NCBI RefSeq assembly: GCF_024323335.1
Contig: NC_066581.1
Coordinates: forward strand, 180,289,330 to 180,353,329
DNA from: Lathyrus oleraceus
Taxonomy: Eukaryota > Streptophyta > Magnoliopsida > Fabales > Fabaceae
Reading direction: 5' to 3'
Length of the DNA: 64,000 nucleotides
Below, piece by piece: positions 57,101-64,000 of the stretch. Position 1 is the stretch's first letter. The number at the start of each line of letters is the position of its first letter. The notes under the pieces are model-generated. The model was not told where the DNA came from. It was given only the letters and a program-made list of their open reading frames with translations, and searched no databases. The position numbers were made by a program, and so were the translations under genes.

Positions 57101-57275
57101 TGCATAAGTTTCCCCAAGGTAGGGTACTCAACTTATTGGGAAATTATTATTCTGTTTTTATGTCTCTAATTTTTTTCCTGGATCGCCCTTTCGGGTTTTC
57201 AATCCACCGAGACGCTCATTTTTGCCTAAGCCTCCCTTTCGGGTTTTCAACTTAGCGAGCTGGCCTTTTCTTCTT
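54138..57275 (-). other. Element C 3' untranslated region
   Basis: 3.1 kb without a conserved frame, organised like the 3' UTR of B. Near the LTR (54640-55700) two alternating motifs recur about every 100 bases: a hairpin with an NGTTACTG loop, and GTCACCGGTTAAGATGAACA followed by TATCAAGGATA. From 54290 to 56480 there are many CTGGGGA-type words. The stretch 56690-57275 is AT-rich, then a pyrimidine-rich tail precedes integrase. Confidence 0.8.
54639..55696. repeat. Ten dispersed hairpins with NGTTACTG loop in the C 3' UTR
   Basis: Examples: TTATTATCT/AGATAATAA outer stem with TACC/GGTA inner stem at 54639-54677; TTACC/GGTAA at 54763-54780; TCTATC/GATAGA at 55041-55060 and 55249-55268; CTACC/GGTAG at 55146-55163 and 55354-55371; TACTTTTGCC/GGCAAAAAGTA at 55624-55652; TATTACC/GGTAATA at 55675-55696. 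The 8-base loop stays close to GGTTACTG while stems differ on both arms. Confidence 0.88.
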
Positions 57276-58504
57276 TTAGGCGAAGTATTTCTTGACTGCA
57301 CCTGCGTTCACAGGACGAGTGAACTCTTCACCATCCATAGTTGTAAGTATCAGGGCACCGCCTGAAAAGGCTCTCTTAACAACATATGGGCCTGCATAAT
57401 TTGGAGTCCATTTTCCTCTGGAATCTGGCTTGAACGTCAAAATCTTCTTGAGCACAAGGTCACCTTCTCTGAACACTCGAGCTTTGACCTTCTTGTCAAA
57501 AGCTTTCTTCATCCTCTGCTGATATAACTGACCATGACACATGGCAGTCAATCTCTTCTCTTCAATCAAATTCAACTGGTCAAACCTGGCCTGACACCAT
57601 TCAGCTTCAGTCAACTTGACTTCCATGAGCACACGCAATGAAGGAATCTCAACCTCTAACGGGAGCACTGCTTCCATACCATACACAAGTGAGAAAGGGG
57701 TTGCCCCTGTTGAAGTGTGGATGGATGAACGATACCCATGCAATGCAAACGGGAGCATCTCATGCCAATCCTTGTATGTGACAACCACCTTCTGGATAAT
57801 CTTCTAAATATTCTTGTTTATGGCGTCAACAACCCCATTCATCTTGGGTCTGTAGGGAGAAGAATTATGATGAGCAATCTTGAAGTCGTTGCAAAGAGTT
57901 TCCACCATATTTTTATTCAAGTTCGATCCATTATCAGTAATGATCTTACTTGGCACACCATAACGACATATAATCTGATTCTTGATAAACCTCACAACAA
58001 CTTGCTTTGTTACATTTGCATATGATGCCGCTTCAACCCATTTTGTGAAGTAGTCAATCGCCACTAAAATGAAACGATGTCCATTCAAAGCTTTGGGCTC
58101 AATCATCCCAATCATATCAATTCCCCACATGGAGAAGGGCCATGGGGAAGAGATAACATTCAATAGTGTCGGAGGAACGTGAATCTTAACAGCATAAATT
58201 TGACACTTGTGGCATTTCTTCATAAACTTGCAACAGTAGATTCCATTGTCAACCAATAATAACCTGCTCGCAACATCTTCTTCGCCATTGCATGTCCATT
58301 GGAATGAGTACCAAAGGATCCTTCATGCACTTCGGTCATCAACAAGTCTGCTTCATGTCTATCCATGCATCTGAGGAAAACCATGTCGAAGTTTCTCTTG
58401 TACAGTATATCACCATTCAAGGAGAAATTACCGGCTAATCTTCTCAAAGTCTTCTTATCTTTCAAAGATGCCCAGGAGGGTAAATCTGACTTTGGAGGAA
58501 ACAC
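57276..58504 (-). pseudogene. Element C integrase, near complete, broken
   Basis: From right: KDKKTLRRLAGNFSLNG, zinc finger HEGSFGTHSNGH (a frameshift at about 58250) and CHKCQIYA, core Asp in WGIDMIG, Asp in IITDNG, and the Glu position reading Asp (NGVVDAINKNI), then TAA at 57804-57806, SSIHTSTGATPFSLVYGMEA, and a full C-terminal domain with FREGDLVLKK, KWTPNYAGPYVVKRAF and NAGAVKKYFA. Against A, this shows what the A integrase lost. Confidence 0.9.
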
Positions 58505-59530
58505 TTGATATCATAATACCACGACTTCTCTTCTTTGACCTCTTCAACAACAAACACATGAGCTGGCCTATCAAGACGCATCACAGATAAATTAGGAACT
58601 TCATTCCAATACTTCACTACAATCATTGATGCCAACGTTGCAAGAGCATCTGCCATCCGATTCTCATCTCGAGGGATATGATGAAACTCAACCTTTGTAA
58701 AGAAAGTGGAAATCCTCCTCTCATAATCTCTATACGGTATCAAACCAGGTTGATTCGTCTCCCATTCTCCTTTGATCTGATTCACTACCAAAGCTGAATC
58801 ACCGAAGACATCCAAATACTTGATTCTGAGATTCATGGCCTCTTCAAGCCCCATAATGCAAGCTTCATATTCTACCATGTTGTTTGTACACTTGAAAGTC
58901 AATCTAGTTGTAAATGGTAGATACGTGCCTTGAGGAGTGATAATTACTGCACCAATGCCATTTCCATATTGATTAACAGCTCCATCAAATACCATGCCCC
59001 AACGGGAACCAGGTTCTGGCCCTTCTTCAAGCAATTGTTCATCACAATCTTTCATTTTCAAGTACAAAATCTCTTCATCAGGAAAATCATACTGCATTGA
59101 CTGATAATCTTCAATCGGTTGGTGAGCCAAATGGGCAGCTAAGATACTACCTTTGATCGCTTTCTGAGATCGGTATTCAATATCATACTCTGATAACAAC
59201 ATCTGCCAACGAGCGATTCTCCTAGTTAAAGCAGGCTTCTCAAATATATACTTTATTGGATCCATTTTGGATATCAACCAAGTGGTATGATTCAACATAT
59301 ACTGACGCAGACACTTAGTAGCCCAAGCCAATGCGCAACAAGTCTTCTCAAGCATTGAATACCGAGTCTCACAGTCGGTAAACTTCTTACTGAGGTAGTA
59401 AATTGCAAATTCTTTCTTTCCAGTCTCATCTTGCTGACCAAGAACACAACACATACTATCTTCTAGCACAGTCAAATACATGATCAACGGTCTTCCTTCA
59501 ACAGGTGGAGACAAAATCGGAGGCTCGAGC
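58505..59530 (-). pseudogene. Element C RT connection and RNase H
   Basis: An open frame of about 340 codons. RT-linked RNase H remnant: YLSKKFTDCETRYSMLEKTC and ARWQMLLSEYDIEYRSQ; then the second RNase H with FDGAVNQYGNGIG (catalytic Asp kept), MVEYEACIMGLEEA, FGDSALVVNQ, ENRMADALA. This is the intact version of the segment deleted in A. A frameshift after YDIKCFLQSQIYPP separates it from integrase. Confidence 0.88.
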
Positions 59531-60447
59531 AAATACTCTTTGATACTATCAAATGCTTTCTGGCAATCTTCGGTTCAATCACAAGACTGATCTTTCTGAA
59601 GAAGCTTGAATATAGGCGCACATGTGGCAGTCATGTGGGAAATGAATCTGGAAATATAATTCAAGCGGCCGAGAAAACCTCTGACTTGCTTCTCAGTTTT
59701 GGGCGCAGGCATTTCTTGTATTACTTTGACCTTAGCAAGATCAACTTCAATACCCTTCTCACTGACAATAAAGCCTACAAGTTACTAGAGCGAACACCAA
59801 AAATACACTTATTGGGATTCAAGTGGAGTTTATACTTCCTCAAACTCTGGAATAGCTTTAACAAATGCTCAACATGTTCCTCCTCATCAATCGATATAGC
59901 AATCATGTCATCGACATATACTTCAATCTCTTTATGCACCATATCATGAAAAACAGTAGTCATTGCTCTCTGGTAAGTTGCACCAGCATTCTTTAAATCG
60001 AAAGGCATCACTCTATAATAGAATGTTCCCCAGGGTGTATTGAATGTGGTCTTCTCCATATCCTTGGGTGCCATCTTAATCTGATTATATCCAAAAAATC
60101 CATCCATAAATGAAAAGACTTTGAATTTAGCAGTATTGTCTACCAACATATCAATGTGTGGCAGAGGGAAATCATCTTTCAGACTGGCTTTATTCAAATC
60201 TCTATAATCGACACACATGCGGACTTTTCCATCTTTCTTTGGTACAAGCACAATGTTGGCCACCCATTGCGGATATTCAGCAGTTACAAGAAAACCAGCA
60301 TCAATCTGTTTCTGAACTTCTTCATTGATCTTCACATTCATATCAAGATGCGTTCTTCTCAACTTCTGCTTGACTGGCGGGCATTCTGGCTTCAACGACA
60401 ATCTATGCTCCACAATATCGGAATCCATCCCAGGCATGTCTTGATAG
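59531..60447 (-). pseudogene. Element C reverse transcriptase, cut by D
   Basis: Ty3/gypsy RT with PVKQKLRR, WVANIVLVPKKDGKVRM, VDYRDLNKA, FSFMDGFFGYNQI, YRVMPFDLKNA and intact YVDD (59907-59918). A stop near 59775 (SSNL*) interrupts it; homology resumes in VGFIVSEKGIEVD and EKQVRGFLGRLNYISRFI. The N-terminal end is lost at 60447 (DMPGMDS continues no further), where the LTR of D begins. Confidence 0.9.
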
Positions 60448-63400
60448 TGTAAGACCCCAATTTTGTCCCTAAGATCCCTCATGGCATCATATCATATCAT
60501 TCATTGCCTCAAGGATCATTGTGCACCTTGCCTGTTTCCCTGTGGGTGGGTCATCTTTTGAGAGTTGTTTCTTGATCACCAAGCATGTTTTGCATTTGTA
60601 TATCATTGCATTTCATTTTGTCACTAACCAAAAGTACAAAAATATGTCATCTAACCTTGTTACTTGCAGATGAAGCAATTACAGGTCAAGGCAGTCAATG
60701 CATTTCAATGAGCAATAGATGGTGGCCATTCTGAAGAATTTGGACCCCATAATCATTAATCAATAGTTCATATGAGCTATGATGTTATTTTGAATCAGAA
60801 TCACAAGTGATAGAGGCTTGAATCTCATCTAGGCATTCTTCAGTCAACTGAAACCCTAGCCAGTCAACTGCCAAGTCAATTGTGATTTTTGGAGGTGGGA
60901 AGTGATAGAAATACCTCATTCATGTTCAAACAAGTCTCATTTGACATTTCAAATATCAACATTGAAGAAAATAAAGTCAGATGAAAACTTTCCAAAAATA
61001 GAAAGTGACCTATAATTTGGAATTGCCAAAAATGGAAAGGTTTTCTCCTCAAGTTTACATCATTAAGAAAGCTTCAAATGAAATTTTTTCCAACATGAAA
61101 GTTGAAGATCTTGCTCTCACCTTTCCAAAAAGTCCAAGAACATCCATTTCTCATGTGTGGTTAAGAAATTATGGATCAAAACATGGCCAAGCAAATTTGA
61201 AATTCAAGCATGCATAACTTTTGAACCATAAGGCCAATTGAAGTGGTTCTTTTTGTAACATTCTTGTTTTGACATGAGCTATCCAAAACATGCATCACAT
61301 ACCATGCATTTCCATCACAAAAATATTGGCATTTTCATTTGAATTTTGGAGGGAAATTTCCAATTTGAAATTTATGCATTGCATTCACCTTTTACCAATT
61401 GCCTTTGCCTCCAAACAGCATTTGAAACTCATTCCAAGTGAAAATCGTGCACTATTCCATTGCCTTGCACATGTAAGGGTGATTTTGCCATTTTGCATCA
61501 ACACTTGAATTTCACTAATCCATTTGCATTTGGTTTAATTGTGATTAGCAACTTCATTAACAGATGGTATATATAGCTAATCCTAACAGAAAATCATTAA
61601 CGACAATTCATTTTTCAGATCTAAAATTTTTGCTCTCAATTTTCTCTCAACTTTTTCTCTCATTTCTTCAAAGCAATTCCATAAATTCGTGCTTGATTCT
61701 TCATCTAGCATCATCATTGATCATTATTCAAGCAAGAATCATTTGAATCCGTGCATCTTGAAGCTGCTCAAAGCAAGAACATCAACAATGGTGGATTCCT
61801 CAAACTGTTGATTCGTGACCAATTGAGCATCAAGAACTTCTCCAATACACTACACAAGCTTGCAAGAGAAAGATCCAAGCATTACAAGGCCAGGAACACA
61901 CGATTTTGAAAGCTGCTCTTCAAGAGGTGTGGAATTCGACTCTCTCTTTTCTCATTTTTGTTGTATGAATGTTGTAGATTTCGTTTGTGTGATGATTTTG
62001 AGCTTTGTTTCATTTAATTCCATGCTATAATGAGTGAGAATCGATGATTTGAAGTTTTCATGATGATTTTTATTTTGCTCGATTCATGCATGATGTGATG
62101 TTGTTTGATGGAATAATTGTTGATTCTTGATGCTTGATGTTAGACCTACATGATGCAATGCTTAATTCATGTTTCTGGAGACTTTGATTTTTTTCTGGAA
62201 AATTATTGATGAAGATCATGAAGATCTTCATCATGTTCATGTTTGCTGGAAATTACCTGCGGAATCTACCATGACCTTCATCGCCTTTGCTGCGAATTTT
62301 CTTGCGGATTCATGAGCTTTACCTGCGGATCTGGCTTTTGCATGCATGCATGTTACGCTAGGGTTTGGTCTAAACGACCGTGTTTTGGTAGCGCGTGCTT
62401 TTCCATTTGAAATATCACATGGTTCGATCCTGGCCTACAACATTTTTCCAAAGGCCTTTGCATTTTAGTTCATTGCTCTTCATGCCATTCCACATACCTT
62501 GTTCATGTTTTTTTAATTTTTCTCTTCACTAAAAAAATCATAACTCCATAAATACTCATCCAAATCACATGAGATTTTTTGCACATTGTTCCTCATGATG
62601 TCTACTATTTTATGATTATTTTTCCAGAATTTGTGCTCGGTTGGAATTTTAAGTTGCCTAGGGATTGTTCATGCATATGCTATCTTGTACCTTGCTTTCC
62701 ATTTTCTTTGTGAAATAATGATGGTTGATTCAATGAATGTGAAAATTGACATGCTTAAACTAGACATCCTAATTGACATTTTGGCATTGAGTTTGAAATT
62801 TTTGCACTTTTGGTTGTTGAGATATGATCTGTTTAATGTAGGTGTGACAATGTGTGTCACACCTTTGCTTGCTTGACTTGTGGATTTTCTTTACCATGCC
62901 AAACTAATTCCAAATGATCTTATTTTTTGTATGATACTTGATATACATGTTACGATTGATCATGAAATTTTATGGATTTTTTTGGATTCATTTCTGATTT
63001 GTTTGATATTTTTCTTTCTGGATTGCCATTTGTGGACTTTTGAATAGTCATGAACTTCAATGATTTGTGAAATGATGGATGTTTATCATATAGACTTGAA
63101 ATTTTATACATTGATTCTAGACACTTTGAAGTTTATTGTGGCTTTGGTTTGGGTCATTTAGCATTTGTCATCTCTGTTTTAGGATTGCCCTAAGTTGGTG
63201 TACCATTTATGATCCTATTTGAGCTTGGTTGTGCTTACATTGCCTTATGGAATTTGATTGCCATGCTTATACTTGTCCAAATGCCATGATTTTTGGTGTG
63301 TTGATCATTTGATGTGTCCTGTTTATCCATGATTTGTCTTGAGATTTATTGAGCCATTCTGGAATTAATATGCATTTGATCATTCTGTTGCCTCAATTGA

Positions 63401-64000
63401 GCTTTCAATTTGCATGCCTTGCCTTATTTGATGTGTGAAATGAATTTGGTAATTGATATTGACATGAGACATTTTGGAATAGTTTCTTATTTGATTGAAG
63501 TTGATTCATGTCAATTTTCATGTTCTGTTTTGAATTATTTCTCCCCCTTTGACCCTAGGCCTTGTCCTAGTGGTTTGCCTCTCATGTTTGAAGCTTTGTT
63601 TCAGGTTGCACATGCAAGTTACACAATTGATGATGCCTCATCTTGAGAGCATCTGATATTTTCTTTTGATTACTAATGTGTGTTTTGTAGGTTGATGTTG
63701 ATTCTCTTGAGTTTGACTTGAGGCTTATGCCTTTGCCTATATTGGTTGACTGTTGCACTAACTATTGGTTGTTTATCTGATTTGTATACTGATCTGTTTG
63801 ATGTTTCCACAGGTACATTAGTTGCTTAAGTTCACTTTGAACTTGCTTTTGTTTGGTTGCTTAACCACTTTAGGTATAACCTTTCTTCTTCATGTAGTCT
63901 GGAAGACCTGGTCTGTTATGTGGCCAGGCACCTGTCTGAAGTCCTCCTTAAGAGGCAATGCTTGTGATTGTTTATCTTTGTCCCCAAGCAGGAAAAGCCC
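60448..64000 (+). mobile_element. Element D: LTR of a further Ogre-type element, runs off the window
   Basis: Starts TGTAAGACCCCAATTTTGTC inside the RT of C (flank GATAG at 60443-60447). The sequence parallels the LTR of B for long stretches, for example CAAATGAAATTTTGTCCAAC-type text at about 61075 and GTAGTCTGGAAGACCTG at about 63894 (near 50560 in B). More than 3.5 kb of LTR is present, no internal region. Whether it is a solo LTR or a 5' LTR cannot be told. It holds an inverted repeat GGTGTGACAATGTGTGTCAC at about 62841 and an A/B-box-like module. Confidence 0.85.
62385..62431 (+). promoter_or_regulatory. tRNA-like A-box/B-box module in the D LTR
   Basis: TTGGTAGCGCGTGC (62385-62398) resembles an A box, and GGTTCGATCCT (62421-62431) is a close match to the Pol III B-box consensus. 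The same arrangement, TAGGCGCGC...GGTTCGATTCC on the minus strand, lies in both LTRs of B (38319-38363 and 51669-51710). No full tRNA cloverleaf forms. Confidence 0.45.

Larger units (their letters stand above)
31702..60447 (-). mobile_element. Element C: minus-strand Ogre-type element, same family as A, hosting B and cut by D
   Basis: The 3' LTR (31702-35754 plus 53499-54137), PPT, a long 3' UTR (54138-57275), integrase, RNase H and RT lie in minus-strand order from left to right. Proteins match those of A block by block. B is inserted into the LTR with TSD ATATG. At 60447 the RT frame is cut by element D, so gag, ORF1 and the 5' LTR are outside the window. Confidence 0.9.

Overview
This window is plant repeat DNA. 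I find no cellular gene, tRNA, rRNA or CRISPR array. It is a stack of nested LTR retrotransposons, and the families point to a legume, most likely tribe Fabeae (Pisum, Vicia or Lathyrus): Tat/Ogre-lineage Ty3/gypsy elements with multi-kilobase LTRs, a SIRE/Maximus-type Ty1/copia pair, and Athila-type LTRs. The host assignment is inferred from element families only.

Left block (1-22590). Element A is an Ogre-type element on the + strand: LTR end, primer-binding site (PBS), a DUF7745-like ORF1, gag, protease, a probable intron, RT, RNase H and integrase, all mutated. Its protease region is split by element G, a minus-strand Maximus-type copia element with target-site duplication (TSD) CTGAG. 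G is itself split by element H, a young, nearly intact + strand copia element with TSD AGTAA and two 1362-bp LTRs. At about 20645 the integrase of A is fused to the ORF1 tail and gag of a second copy (A').

Middle block (22591-31701). Element F is the 3' part of an Athila-like element: a broken accessory ORF preceded by its own TATA box, then a 3' LTR at 25800-27246. A short 74-bp repeat follows, then an LTR-like sequence E that carries an Athila-like solo LTR (TSD TTCAT) and a small hAT-type element.

Right block (31702-64000). Element C is a minus-strand Ogre-type element of the same family as A. Its 3' LTR is split by element B, a structurally complete 17.7-kb Tat/Ogre element on the minus strand (TSD ATATG, 4.4-kb LTRs, PBS, gag, remnants of pol). 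Its RT is split at 60448 by the LTR of element D, which runs off the window.

Most notable are the 3' untranslated regions of B and C. Both carry many short hairpins whose stem sequences change in a compensatory way around a related 8-nt loop. Both also carry repeated words that, on the transcript strand, imitate the 3' end of the primer tRNA and are complementary to the element's own PBS. B also has an array of about ten 94-bp units, each with two small hairpins. The Athila-like LTRs share a different palindrome cluster just upstream of their TATA boxes, and the LTRs of B and D share a tRNA-like A-box/B-box module.
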